Source of the DNA: Saprospiraceae bacterium
GTDB taxonomy: Bacteria > Bacteroidota > Bacteroidia > Chitinophagales > Saprospiraceae
Length of the DNA stretch: 64,000 nucleotides
Direction of reading: 5' to 3'
Assembly (NCBI GenBank): GCA_016714025.1
Contig: JADJOB010000001.1
Span: 434,001 to 498,000 of the forward strand
Below the pieces are notes generated by a model. The model was not told the DNA's origin and did no database searches. It saw nothing but the letters and a program-made list of their open reading frames with translations. The translations under genes were made by a program, and so were the position numbers. Below, piece after piece: positions 8,933-17,717 of the stretch; position 1 is the stretch's first letter; the number at the start of each line of letters is the position of its first letter.

Positions 8933-10110
8933 CTTACTAATATTAATTTGTAACATAGTTTCTCTTCCTTATTTGACACTAACAAAAAATATACACCAGG
9001 GTTTACACCCAAAATTTCCGCGGACAAGCTAATGCTTAATGCCGCTTTTACCTGTTGCTTCCAACGAAGTCGGCCATTCATATCATACAACTCAAGATTG
9101 CTGTCAAAAAGTTTGTGATTTTTAGTCAGCAATTGCCAATCCATTTGATCTTGCCGTATAAAAATTTGCTCTAAACCGGATTGTGAACCAATAGCACAAT
9201 TCATATTACCAATTTCCGGGCGATATAATTGAATTTGTTCGTTCATTCTGTTTACTTGTCCTTTTGTAAACATATGCATGCAGGCATCATCCACTAAACT
9301 CATAAAGTTCATGTATTGACTCGATTGTCCGCAGCGTATTTGTGGAAACCCAGGGCATCCATAATATTCAAGATCCTGTACGGGGGTATCTGAAACACCA
9401 TCGTCTCCTGTACATTCCGATTTATCCCCGGAAAGGTGTAACAAACCAAAATAATGACCCATTTCGTGCACCAAGGTTTTCCCTTGATGAAAAGGTTTGT
9501 TTCCATAGGCACTGCCAATTGCTCCAACGCTCCGATAATCAATGAAAATTCCATCCTCATCAAGCGTTGCATCCCAGGGATAGATGGCTTCACCCAATAC
9601 AGGACATTGGTTTCTATTGATCACAAAAATATTGATATAGGTTTTGGGATCCCAAACGTCAACACCACCCAAATTTTTATGCATCAAATTGCGCTTTCCA
9701 AATTCTGATTTACAGGCAATAGACAAATCATTGATTGCAATCCATTCGATTCCAATTGTCTGCTCTCCCGCCGGAGTGGTGTCTGCCAGGCAAAATTGGA
9801 TGTTTGGATTAGCTTTTAAAGATCTGAATGGTTCCGGAATGTTAAAATCCTCTGAATTCACGGCTTCATGGAAATACCGATTCAATACTTCCATCTGCGA
9901 ATAGATTTGAAGGCTGCTTAGCTTTTCTTCAGGAGTTGAATAAAACACATGAAAAACTAATCTGCATTGCAAGGCTTCCCTGAATTGAAACTTATATATT
10001 TGATCTGAATTGTTTGCAGGTTCATAAATGGAACTGTATGCCTTACACCGCTGGCAATCCACTGCTTGACTGTAAACGAGTAATAAAAATATCCAGACCC
10101 ACCTGCTCAT
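8929..10110 (-). CDS. Secreted M43-type (pappalysin-like) zinc metalloprotease with T9SS sorting domain
   Basis: 393 residues with a signal peptide (to about residue 20). The zinc site is HEMGHYFGLLH (HExxHxxGxxH) and a downstream YMNFMSL supplies the metzincin Met-turn, as in the M43 cytophagalysin/pappalysin family. The last about 75 residues (LYDMNGRLRWKQQV ... PGVYFLLVSNKEE) form a type A T9SS sorting domain, so the protein should be exported and attached to or released from the cell surface. It is the middle gene of a tight three-gene minus-strand unit (9 bases from the coiled-coil gene, ATGA overlap with the lipoprotein gene). Confidence 0.85.
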   Translation of the reverse strand: MSRWVWIFLLLVYSQAVDCQRCKAYSSIYEPANNSDQIYKFQFREALQCRLVFHVFYSTPEEKLSSLQIYSQMEVLNRYFHEAVNSEDFNIPEPFRSLKANPNIQFCLADTTPAGEQTIGIEWIAINDLSIACKSEFGKRNLMHKNLGGVDVWDPKTYINIFVINRNQCPVLGEAIYPWDATLDEDGIFIDYRSVGAIGSAYGNKPFHQGKTLVHEMGHYFGLLHLSGDKSECTGDDGVSDTPVQDLEYYGCPGFPQIRCGQSSQYMNFMSLVDDACMHMFTKGQVNRMNEQIQLYRPEIGNMNCAIGSQSGLEQIFIRQDQMDWQLLTKNHKLFDSNLELYDMNGRLRWKQQVKAALSISLSAEILGVNPGVYFLLVSNKEEKLCYKLILVR

Positions 10111-10119
10111 CTCTGTGTT

Positions 10120-12057
10120 TTATTCAGTATAAACGATCAGAACCACCTGATCCGTATTGGTAGTCCATTTTAAACTTACCGGAACCTCTGAATTTTCATT
10201 GATTTGATTTTGCGATACGCCATATACCTGCATTAACTTTTTTAAAGTATGAATTCTCTTGTCTGTTGAAACTACATCAGTTGGGCTTTGTGTCCCTTTT
10301 ACAAATGAAATGCGTAATTTTCTGTTTTGCTTAACAGTCGTACTAAGCAGAGCCATGAGATTTGCCCCCGATCCCTTTATAGCATAACTGCCGGAATCAA
10401 ATAAGTCTGCCCATGGAATCTGTATAAATCCCTGTTCTTTAGAGGAAGTGGTTTCAAATTCGAGCTTAGGATTGGTTTTTATCAATGTTTTTAGTTGAGC
10501 TATAACAGGTTCACCCAATCTCTTTTTACTTGCATCCCCGGTTGGTTTCTGAACAGGCTGTTGCTCCACTTCATCAACATGAATTTCTTTTTGCTCTTGC
10601 TTGGCTTCAACACGGGGTGCTGCTTCTTTTTGATTATTCGTTGTGTTTTGTGGGGTAATATGTTGTTGCAATTGCTTGTTAGACTCCTCTAGCTTCTTGA
10701 TTTTTACATTCAAACTATCCAGACTGGATTGTTTGTTTTTTAATCTCGAATTGGCTATACTTAATTCTTCTGAATGCATTTTCTTCAAACGAAGCAATTC
10801 GGCTTGTTGTAATTGAATACTGTCCTTCATTCGATCGAATGATTTTAATTCAAGTTTCAATTGCTTTAGTTGCTGTTGCGCTTGCTCCTTTTCTTGTGCA
10901 AGGATTTCCATCTTATCTAGCAATTCTTGATTCTTTCTTTTTAATGCCATTAAATCCATCTCCTGGATTTTCCTGATCGAATCGGCTTGCTCTAAATTCA
11001 TAGACCTGTCAGACTCCACATGAATTTGTGCTTCCGCTTTCATCAATTTGTTTTCCAAGGCTGCACGATCGGTCTGTTGTTTTTGAATTTGTTGATTTTT
11101 ATCTTCTATGATTTCATTTAAGACCTTAATCGTGCTGAGCTGTTGATTAAGTTCTTCCTGAACTGATTTCAAGCTTGCTTCATTGACTGAAGTGGATTTC
11201 ACAGCTTTTAAATTCTTTAATTCTTGTTGCGTTTGTTCGTTTTCAGTTTTAATTGCCGCCAGAGCTTCCTGCGATTTTTGAATTTCCTTGTCTTTCAATT
11301 GAACGGTTTCAAGCATTTGTGCATTGAGTCGATTCAGTTCATCTAAATTCGCTTTCAACTGGTTGATTTCAGTCTTTAACTCAGATTCCTGTAACTTTTG
11401 ATCAATACCTTTGGATGCATTTAATGCTTCTGATTCTTGTTTTGCTTCATTCAATTCGTATTGCAATTGTTTAATCCGAACTTCCCCATACTGAATTTGT
11501 GAAGTCATTGAATCCAGCAGACTATTGGATGCTGCCAATTTCTTATCTTGTATAACCTGGTTTGCTTTTTCTTTTGCAACTGCATTTTTTAAAGCGACGA
11601 TTTCCTTATTTAAACTGTCTAATTTTTTAGCGGTTGACTTCTTTGGTTCTTTTGATTTTAACAGTTTTTCGTATTTTTCATTCAATTGTTCATAATTAAT
11701 TCTTGCTTGAACTAACTGGTCATTGAGCCGTTTCATCTCAAGCATTTGGCTTTCCTGAATGGTGGATTCTTGTTGTTCGTTTACTAATGGATTGGTTTTG
11801 GCAATTGAATCTGATTTCTCAGAACCCTGATTGTACTTCAAATAAAATTCAATCAATACATTTTCTGTTTTTTGCAATTGAAGCTTGGTCGTTTCAAGAT
11901 CCTGAGCAATTACTTCAAAGCTATCCTTATTTATTTGACTTTCCTTGAGTTGTATTGCCAATTGATCCCGTTCAGATCGTACTGAATGATAACGGGAACT
12001 TGAAACACAAGCCCATAAATTCAATCCTGCACATAAAAGGAATAGTTTGGAATACAT
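10120..12057 (-). CDS. Long coiled-coil envelope protein with degenerate OmpA-like C-terminus
   Basis: 645 residues. The N-terminus is a hydrophobic leader ending in LWAC, a plausible lipobox. Residues about 25-470 are almost continuous coiled coil rich in Gln, Glu, Lys and Leu. A charged linker leads to about 115 C-terminal residues (IPWADLFDSGSYAIKGSG ... STDKRIHTLKKLMQVYGV) that look like an OmpA-type peptidoglycan-binding fold with weakened motifs. I infer an outer-membrane lipoprotein spanning the periplasm. First gene of the unit with the M43 protease. Confidence 0.6.
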   Translation of the reverse strand: MYSKLFLLCAGLNLWACVSSSRYHSVRSERDQLAIQLKESQINKDSFEVIAQDLETTKLQLQKTENVLIEFYLKYNQGSEKSDSIAKTNPLVNEQQESTIQESQMLEMKRLNDQLVQARINYEQLNEKYEKLLKSKEPKKSTAKKLDSLNKEIVALKNAVAKEKANQVIQDKKLAASNSLLDSMTSQIQYGEVRIKQLQYELNEAKQESEALNASKGIDQKLQESELKTEINQLKANLDELNRLNAQMLETVQLKDKEIQKSQEALAAIKTENEQTQQELKNLKAVKSTSVNEASLKSVQEELNQQLSTIKVLNEIIEDKNQQIQKQQTDRAALENKLMKAEAQIHVESDRSMNLEQADSIRKIQEMDLMALKRKNQELLDKMEILAQEKEQAQQQLKQLKLELKSFDRMKDSIQLQQAELLRLKKMHSEELSIANSRLKNKQSSLDSLNVKIKKLEESNKQLQQHITPQNTTNNQKEAAPRVEAKQEQKEIHVDEVEQQPVQKPTGDASKKRLGEPVIAQLKTLIKTNPKLEFETTSSKEQGFIQIPWADLFDSGSYAIKGSGANLMALLSTTVKQNRKLRISFVKGTQSPTDVVSTDKRIHTLKKLMQVYGVSQNQINENSEVPVSLKWTTNTDQVVLIVYTE

Positions 12058-12162
12058 AATCTAATAGCGGATGATTCCACAAATTTACCAGCTTTAGGCT
12101 AATTTTTTTGACATTCCGAATCGACCGTATGAACTATTCCTTTCATTTTCAGTTATTTTGTA

Positions 12163-13389
12163 TTGAAAATACAGACTTGCTTGGAAGTTGTTTTATCTAA
12201 ATCCCCGTATACATTTAAAATGTTTGATGCCATATCAAGCATTTCTGCTATTTGGGATCAAATTCCTGCAACCAGCCGTCTTTTAAGTTCGGAGTACCTG
12301 GACATCCTCGAGCGATTTCCCCCGGAATCCATGAAATTCCGCTATGTTTTGGTTTATAAAAGCTCCAAATTGGTGGCCTGCCTCTATTTTCAAATTGTAC
12401 CATTTAAAGCAGCAGATCGCTTAAAAATGGAAAATGCGCCTAAAAAAAGTTTGGTTTCTTGTTTTTATACGCAAATCAAAAAACTTGTTGCCAAACAAGT
12501 AGATTTTGTAACCCTGATCAATGGCAATTTACTATCAACCGGCCCGTATGGTTTTAAATTACACCCTGATTTAGCTAATTCTGAATTTCAACAAATTTTT
12601 GATTCGCTATTACAGGTACTTTTTAAACAACACGAACACATTGATTATGCCAATCTCTGCTTGTTAAAAGAATTGCCACCCCAACAGGCCTTTAACACCA
12701 ATGCAGAAGACTGTTTTTCAAATTTACATCCGTTTTTAATTCAACCTTCCATGATGCTTCATTTAAATGCTGAATGGAAATCACTCAACGATTACATTGC
12801 AGCATTGCAATCCAAATACAGACTGCGTATTAAAAAAGCACTTCAGGCCGGAGCATCCCTCACTCATAAAGAATTTGATCTCGAACAACTAGCTGATTAC
12901 CATTCAGCCATTTATCAACTCTATTTAAACACTGCTGATGGCGCAGATTTTAATTTGGTAAAATTGAATCCAAATTATTTTCTTGAGTTAAAACGTCAAT
13001 TGGGAACTCGTTATCGCATCTTTGGTTTTTTTCATGACAACGAACTCATTGCATTTTATTCTTTGATTGATGATGGCCAACAGCTTTTAGGACATTTTCT
13101 CGGAACGATGAAAGAGAATAACCTGCGTTATCAGGTTTATTTTAATATCTTAATTAAATTTATTGAAATAGCCATTCAAGGGAATTTTAAAGAAATCAAT
13201 CTTGCACGAACTGCCATTGAAATTAAAAGTTCGGTCGGTGCGGTGCCCGTTGACCTTGTATGCTATTTGACACATCGCAATCGAATTGTAAATCATTTAG
13301 TTCCTAACCTTATCCAATATTTAAAACCGGATGAACAATTTACAATTCGAAAGCCTTTCAAAAAAGCATCTGATACCCCATCATCGTAA
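12163..13389 (+). CDS. FemAB/GNAT-like acyltransferase family protein
   Basis: 408 residues. The C-terminal half (about 190-370) carries the FemAB-like GNAT pattern: SLNDYIAALQSKYRLRIKKAL, then FGFFHDNELIAFYSLIDDGQQLLGHFLG and INLARTAIEIKSSVGA. In other bacteria such proteins add amino-acyl groups to peptidoglycan or lipids; the substrate here is unknown. The listed start is a TTG; an ATG at 12220 (MFDAIS) is an equally possible start that would remove 19 residues. Confidence 0.65.
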   Translation: MKIQTCLEVVLSKSPYTFKMFDAISSISAIWDQIPATSRLLSSEYLDILERFPPESMKFRYVLVYKSSKLVACLYFQIVPFKAADRLKMENAPKKSLVSCFYTQIKKLVAKQVDFVTLINGNLLSTGPYGFKLHPDLANSEFQQIFDSLLQVLFKQHEHIDYANLCLLKELPPQQAFNTNAEDCFSNLHPFLIQPSMMLHLNAEWKSLNDYIAALQSKYRLRIKKALQAGASLTHKEFDLEQLADYHSAIYQLYLNTADGADFNLVKLNPNYFLELKRQLGTRYRIFGFFHDNELIAFYSLIDDGQQLLGHFLGTMKENNLRYQVYFNILIKFIEIAIQGNFKEINLARTAIEIKSSVGAVPVDLVCYLTHRNRIVNHLVPNLIQYLKPDEQFTIRKPFKKASDTPSS

Positions 13390-13466
13390 TTTATGATTCC
13401 ACGCTGCTTTATCTCCTCTTCCTCTGTGTTCCTCACTCTGTGATCTTAGTGTGCAATAAATTAGTT

Positions 13467-13500
13467 GATAGGTGATAGGTGATAGGTGATAGTTGATAGT
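13467..13500. repeat. Heptanucleotide tandem array (GATAGGT)
   Basis: Three perfect GATAGGT units at 13467-13487 followed by GATAGTT and GATAGT. Period 7, non-coding. Confidence 0.9.
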
Positions 13501-13518
13501 AAGAACATACATTTTTCT

Positions 13519-13548
13519 TGCGTCTCTGCGTCTCTGCGTCTCTGCGTG
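13519..13548. repeat. Octanucleotide tandem array (TGCGTCTC)
   Basis: Three perfect TGCGTCTC units plus a partial TGCGTG. The complementary strand encodes the HAETQRRR-like phrase. Confidence 0.9.
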
Positions 13549-13738
13549 AAAATTCTTTAAACCAAAGACCACGAAGAAAATACACACGAAGAAATACAAA
13601 GTTAATCTCCTCCTCTTCCGTTTTCCTCCCTCTGTGATTTTCGCGTTAAACTCTTCTATCACAAAGTCCACAATCAATTTGTTGCGTTAATCTCCTGTTA
13701 AATGAAGGATTCCCACCCTTTTAGTTTTTTTAGACCGG

Positions 13739-13746
13739 TACTTTTG
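13739..13746 (+). promoter_or_regulatory. Candidate -7 box (TACTTTTG) for the gene at 13766
   Basis: TACTTTTG fits TAnnTTTG and lies 19 bases before the ATG at 13766. A standard -33 TTG is not evident. Confidence 0.4.
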
Positions 13747-13765
13747 TAAACGATTCTCTAAGTCC

Positions 13766-14347
13766 ATGAATAAAACCAATTGTTTACTTTCCGTTTTCCT
13801 GAGCTTGTTTCTGAATTTGCTTTCCGCCCAAGAAACGGTCACCGGACTGTTACACTTTAAAAATCAACGATTTCAATTTGAAAATGGGGATTCCCTGGTT
13901 TTAGATCCCGATAAACAGTTAATCGTATTGCTGTTTCATGCCGAACAAGATACGATTGGCTTGGATCCCGGTTTGTCAACCGAAGGACGATGGCGAGCAA
14001 TAAATTTGTTGCGCATCATGAAAACCATTGATTTTGGCGCATTTTTCACAACCCCATTTCGCAACAACATCCTCACTTTACAACCCCTGGTGGATTACAA
14101 GAAAACCCAGCCAAGATATTACGATCAATCTGATATTCAGGTACTTATAAAGGAAATAGCGAATTTATCTCCTTATCCAATCATGGTGATGGTTCATCCG
14201 GAAACAGTTGGCCTTATATTTGAGCGTATTACGCAATCTAAGTTAACTATGGACTTAAGTACAAATCGATCTGATAAAATCATCCTGATTCAGCGAGACC
14301 GGAAACAGGGAATTTTGTGGAAAGCTTGTACCTACAAGGTCCGTTAA
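13766..14347 (+). CDS. Secreted histidine-phosphatase-fold protein with altered RHG motif
   Basis: 193 residues with a signal peptide ending near LSAQ. The layout follows SixA/phosphoglycerate-mutase-like histidine phosphatases: LLFHAEQDT takes the place of the RHAEK/RHG strand, LSTEGRWRAINL matches the LSxxGRxRA helix, FFTTPFRNN matches the S/TPxxR segment, and VMVHPETV matches the second catalytic His (GHxxT/V). The first Arg of the RHG motif is replaced by Phe, while both His are kept, so activity may be weakened or altered. It ends 10 bases before valS and may be co-transcribed with it. Confidence 0.6.
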   Translation: MNKTNCLLSVFLSLFLNLLSAQETVTGLLHFKNQRFQFENGDSLVLDPDKQLIVLLFHAEQDTIGLDPGLSTEGRWRAINLLRIMKTIDFGAFFTTPFRNNILTLQPLVDYKKTQPRYYDQSDIQVLIKEIANLSPYPIMVMVHPETVGLIFERITQSKLTMDLSTNRSDKIILIQRDRKQGILWKACTYKVR

Positions 14348-14357
14348 TAAAAATTTT

Positions 14358-16991
14358 ATGGAATTAGAAACCCGATTTAAACCGGGGAGCATTGAATCAA
14401 AATGGTATGATTGGTGGCTTCAACGGAATTATTTTTCATCCAAACCAGATGAACGGGTCCCGTTTTCAATAGTGATCCCACCTCCCAATGTGACGGGAGT
14501 GCTCCACATGGGTCACATGCTCAACAATACAATTCAAGATGTCTTGATACGGCGAGCCCGTCAAAATGGAATGAATGCCTGTTGGGTACCCGGAACCGAC
14601 CATGCTTCCATTGCAACCGAAGCGAAAGTAGTCCAAATGCTTCGTGAAAAAGGAATCAAAAAATCTGACATTACCAGAGATGAGTTCATGAAATATGCCT
14701 GGGAATGGAAAGAAAAATACGGGGGCATCATACTCGAGCAATTAAAAAAACTTGGTGCATCCTGCGACTGGGATCGGACTTCATTTACCATGGATCCGGT
14801 GCGCTCAGAAGCTGTAATCAGTGCTTTTGTCGATTTATATAACAAAGGAAAACTATACCGCGGCAAACGCATGGTTCACTGGGATCCGGAAGCAAAAACC
14901 GTTTTGTCCAGCGAAGAAGTCTTGCATCATGACGAACAAGCGAGTTTGTTTCACATCCTGTATAAACTGGAAGGTTCGGATACAGAAGGAATTGTAATCG
15001 CAACACAACGTCCGGAAACCATCATGGCAGATACTGCTGTGTGTGTGCATCCGGATGATCCACGATACACTGCCTTTCATGGCAAAAAAGTGATTTTACC
15101 TTTATTAAACAAAGCCATTCCGGTAATAACAGATACGTACATTGATCGTGAATTTGGAACCGGCGCATTAAAAGTGACTCCTGCTCATGATCCCAACGAT
15201 TATGAAATTGGATTGCGTCATGGATTGGAAGTCATTGATTGTTTGAATGAAGATGGAACACTAAGCAAAGAAGCCATCATCCTGGTCGGTGAAGACCGCT
15301 TTGTTGCACGTAAAAAAATAAAACCGCTGCTTGAAGAAGCCGGTGTCTTAATTAAAATTGAAAACTACACCACCAGCATTGGTCGAAGTGAACGCACGAA
15401 TGCAGTGGTCGAACCACGATTGAGTTTGCAGTGGTATGTTAAAATGGGCGAATTGGCCAAACCTGCATTGGAAGCAGTTATGGACGATTCCATCCAGTTT
15501 ACTCCAGAACATTTTAAAAATACTTATAGACATTGGATGGATACCATCCGCGATTGGTGCATTTCACGTCAATTGTGGTGGGGCCATCGGATTCCAGCCT
15601 GGTATTATGGGGAAGAAGTCTTCGTTGCAAAAACAGCAGAAGAAGCATTGGCCCAGGCTCAGCAAAAGACTGGCAATTTATCACTTCAACTTTCCGATTT
15701 ACAGCAAGATGAGGATGTGTTGGATACCTGGTTTTCATCCTGGCTTTGGCCTATTTCTGTATTTGATGGAAATAATAATTCAGAGGATTTTAAATACTAT
15801 TATCCTACTTCGGTGTTAGTGACCGGATGGGATATTATTTTTCTGTGGGTTGCACGGATGGTTATGGCCGGTTATGAATGGAAAGGACAATTGCCTTTTC
15901 ACAAAGTTTATTTTACCGGGATGGTACGCGATAAACTGCGCAGAAAGATGAGTAAGTCATTGGGAAATTCACCCGATGCACTGCAACTGATTGAAGATTT
16001 TGGTGCCGATGGCGTGCGATTTGGAATGTTGGCTTGTTCGCCGGCAGGTGGGGATTTATTGTTTGATGAAAAACTGTGCGAACAAGGACGCAATTTTTCC
16101 AATAAGATGTGGAATGCACTTCGACTGATAAAAGGTTGGACTCCTGATAATTCAAAACAAGCAAATGATGGAGATCAACTGCTGATGGAATGGATGGAGA
16201 GCAAATTGAATGCTGTATTGCTAGAGCAAAAGCAGTATTTCGAACAACTTAAATTATCAGAAGCAATTAAAACCCTTTACAATTTCATCTGGGAAGATTT
16301 TTGTGGATTTTTATTAGAGGCTGCAAAGCCTGCCAGTCAAGAAAACATTTCCGGGGAATTGTACACTAAAATCATTGAAGTGTATGAAAAAATCTGCATC
16401 GTCCTACATCCGTTTATGCCATTCATCACCGAAGAAATCTGGCACGGATTAAAAACCAGAAACGAAGGCGAAGATTGCATTGTAGCATCGATGCCAAGCC
16501 AGGGAGCAGTCAACGCAGAACTACTTGCAAACATGACCGAATTGCGAACTGTCCTCAGTCAAATTCGCGAATTGCGAAATAAATACGGTGTGAAAATGAA
16601 TATCTCCGTTCCCTTGCACATCATGAAAAACGACCAAACCAATTTATTAGCAATCTCCGGAGCCTCCAGTTTATTGAAAAAGATGGCAGTATTAACGGAG
16701 ATCCTGCAAACCGATCAGGAAATAGAAGCAGCCCAATCCTTTATGGGAATGCGCCAAAAGTATTTTGTACAACTCCCCGTTGAATTAGACATAGAAGCTG
16801 AAAAAACTGAATTGCTAAAAGAGATCAGCTATCAGGAAGGATTTATAAACAGCGTCCTCAAAAAATTAGAAAATGAACGCTTCGTTGCCTCTGCACCAAA
16901 AGACCTGGTAGCTAAAGAACGCAAAAAACTGGAAGACGGACAAAGCCGATTGATTGCGTTGAAAGAAAGACTGGAGTCAATTACGAATTAA
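14358..16991 (+). CDS. valS: Valyl-tRNA synthetase
   Basis: 877 residues, normal length. The HIGH motif is in PNVTGVLHMGHMLN near residue 45, the editing (CP1) domain carries the conserved ATQRPETIMADTAV, VTGWDIIFLWVARM lies before the second catalytic motif, and KMSKSLGNSPD is near residue 530. The C-terminal about 70 residues form the tRNA-binding coiled coil. It charges tRNA-Val. The stop codon lies inside a repeat element (see 16987-17048). Confidence 0.98.
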   Translation: MELETRFKPGSIESKWYDWWLQRNYFSSKPDERVPFSIVIPPPNVTGVLHMGHMLNNTIQDVLIRRARQNGMNACWVPGTDHASIATEAKVVQMLREKGIKKSDITRDEFMKYAWEWKEKYGGIILEQLKKLGASCDWDRTSFTMDPVRSEAVISAFVDLYNKGKLYRGKRMVHWDPEAKTVLSSEEVLHHDEQASLFHILYKLEGSDTEGIVIATQRPETIMADTAVCVHPDDPRYTAFHGKKVILPLLNKAIPVITDTYIDREFGTGALKVTPAHDPNDYEIGLRHGLEVIDCLNEDGTLSKEAIILVGEDRFVARKKIKPLLEEAGVLIKIENYTTSIGRSERTNAVVEPRLSLQWYVKMGELAKPALEAVMDDSIQFTPEHFKNTYRHWMDTIRDWCISRQLWWGHRIPAWYYGEEVFVAKTAEEALAQAQQKTGNLSLQLSDLQQDEDVLDTWFSSWLWPISVFDGNNNSEDFKYYYPTSVLVTGWDIIFLWVARMVMAGYEWKGQLPFHKVYFTGMVRDKLRRKMSKSLGNSPDALQLIEDFGADGVRFGMLACSPAGGDLLFDEKLCEQGRNFSNKMWNALRLIKGWTPDNSKQANDGDQLLMEWMESKLNAVLLEQKQYFEQLKLSEAIKTLYNFIWEDFCGFLLEAAKPASQENISGELYTKIIEVYEKICIVLHPFMPFITEEIWHGLKTRNEGEDCIVASMPSQGAVNAELLANMTELRTVLSQIRELRNKYGVKMNISVPLHIMKNDQTNLLAISGASSLLKKMAVLTEILQTDQEIEAAQSFMGMRQKYFVQLPVELDIEAEKTELLKEISYQEGFINSVLKKLENERFVASAPKDLVAKERKKLEDGQSRLIALKERLESITN

Positions 16992-17048
16992 GAATTAAGA
17001 ATTATGAATGAAGAATTATGGGAGCGTAGCATACATCCCGTGTACCCG
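16987..17048 (+). repeat. Dispersed heptad-plus-core element, copy 1a
   Basis: Five AT-rich heptads (ATTAAGA, ATTAAGA, ATTATGA, ATGAAGA, ATTATGG) run directly into the GC-rich core GAGCGTAGCATACATCCCG followed by TGTACCCG. The first heptad supplies the valS stop codon (TAA 16989-16991). Related copies are at 17057, 25332 and, reversed, 63141. Confidence 0.8.
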
Positions 17049-17056
17049 TTAGGATA

Positions 17057-17108
17057 ATTAAGAATTAATAATTATGGGAACTTAGCGTATATCTAGTGAG
17101 CTGTCGGG
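17057..17108 (+). repeat. Dispersed heptad-plus-core element, degenerate copy 1b
   Basis: ATTAAGA, ATTAATA, ATTATGG and then a diverged core (GAACTTAGCGTATATCTAG ... GTCGGG), immediately after copy 1a. From 17109 to 17260 there is no gene; a reversed heptad run (AATTCTT-like units) occupies about 17225-17257. Confidence 0.6.
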
Positions 17109-17260
17109 AAGAATACGATGAACAGATTGGACCTTAACCATAATTTGCAAAAGTAATATAGGCCACCAAGTGGAAATTTGGTAAACATAAAAAACAGGAT
17201 TAAGGATAATACACTAAGGAAAAATAATTCTTAATTTTTAATTCTTAATTCTTAATTAAA

Positions 17261-17284
17261 AAAGGACTTCTTTCGAAGTCCTTT
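17261..17284. terminator. Hairpin, probable terminator distal to valS
   Basis: AAAGGACTTC (17261-17270) and GAAGTCCTTT (17275-17284) pair perfectly around a 4-base loop. It is followed by only a weak T stretch and lies about 270 bases beyond the valS stop, so it may end a long 3' tail or insulate the downstream cassette. Confidence 0.55.
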
Positions 17285-17580
17285 CTATGTTGTTTAGGGT
17301 GCTCTACAGTTCTTATCTGTGAGATTGGTGTTTCTTGATTAATTACCTTACAAAGATTGTACGATTGCATACAGAAAACAATCGGTAAAAAGGCCCATTT
17401 TTCAAAATGGTTATTTTGGACTATTGCATACTCTAAAAGCTGTTTTAAATTATATGGGGAATAAATTCACTCCGAATTTGAACCCGTGTTTCTATGTGAA
17501 TTTTAAGCTCATTTGAATTGTTTCGTCCAAATGGACCAATTGCACTACTCCTTTAGGAGTATTTTAAAAGATTCTAAATG
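17285..17580. other. Long AT-rich leader region with several small hairpins
   Basis: No gene found. Perfect short inverted repeats occur, such as CCATTTTTCAAAATGG at 17395-17410 and ACTCCTTTAGGAGT near 17553. It precedes the operator-like repeats of the 17718 cassette and could hold regulatory sequence or a small RNA, but nothing identifies one. Confidence 0.35.
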
Positions 17581-17650
17581 ACTTAGAATGCAATTTTACA
17601 GGTTTTTACATATTACAATAATATATATGTAAAAATACTTAGATTGCAAT
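17581..17650 (+). promoter_or_regulatory. Operator-like region: direct repeats flanking a perfect inverted repeat
   Basis: ACTTAGAATGCAAT (17581-17594) recurs as ACTTAGATTGCAAT (17637-17650) with one mismatch. Between them TTTTTACATAT (17603-17613) and ATATGTAAAAA (17625-17635) form a perfect 11-base inverted repeat. The downstream direct repeat overlaps the -33 element of the promoter below, as a regulator-binding site would. The response regulator encoded at 19988 is an obvious candidate ligand, by inference. Confidence 0.55.
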
Positions 17651-17674
17651 GCCAAATTTTTATAGCTATATTTG
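17644..17674 (+). promoter_or_regulatory. Promoter of the five-gene cassette
   Basis: TTG at 17644-17646, a 20-base spacer, and TATATTTG at 17667-17674 match the Bacteroidota TTG-N(19-21)-TAnnTTTG promoter well. The predicted leader is roughly 35-40 bases before the ATG at 17718. Confidence 0.65.
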
Positions 17675-17717
17675 GAATTGTTAAACCATTTTTCAATAAC
17701 CAAATAAAAAAAATAAT

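Larger units (their letters stand above)
13390..13738. other. Repeat-rich intergenic spacer of HAETQRR type
   Basis: No credible gene. The spacer holds purine/pyrimidine-biased phrases of the dispersed intergenic type that yield spurious HAETQRRR-like peptides when translated on the minus strand: CTCCTCTTCCTCTGTG at 13411-13426, a degenerate second copy at 13607-13636, and ACCACGAAGAAA near 13570. Two short tandem arrays, listed separately, lie inside it. Confidence 0.65.

Noticed and set aside
13467..13548. CRISPR array
   Set aside because: Units are 7-8 bases without spacers and there are no cas genes in the window.
13381..13677. 98-codon minus-strand frame containing HAETQRRRDARK
   Set aside because: It is the translation of low-complexity intergenic repeats, has no domain, no start context and biased composition.
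15436..15819. 127-codon plus-strand frame inside valS
   Set aside because: Alternative frame of a clearly intact valS; no supporting signal.
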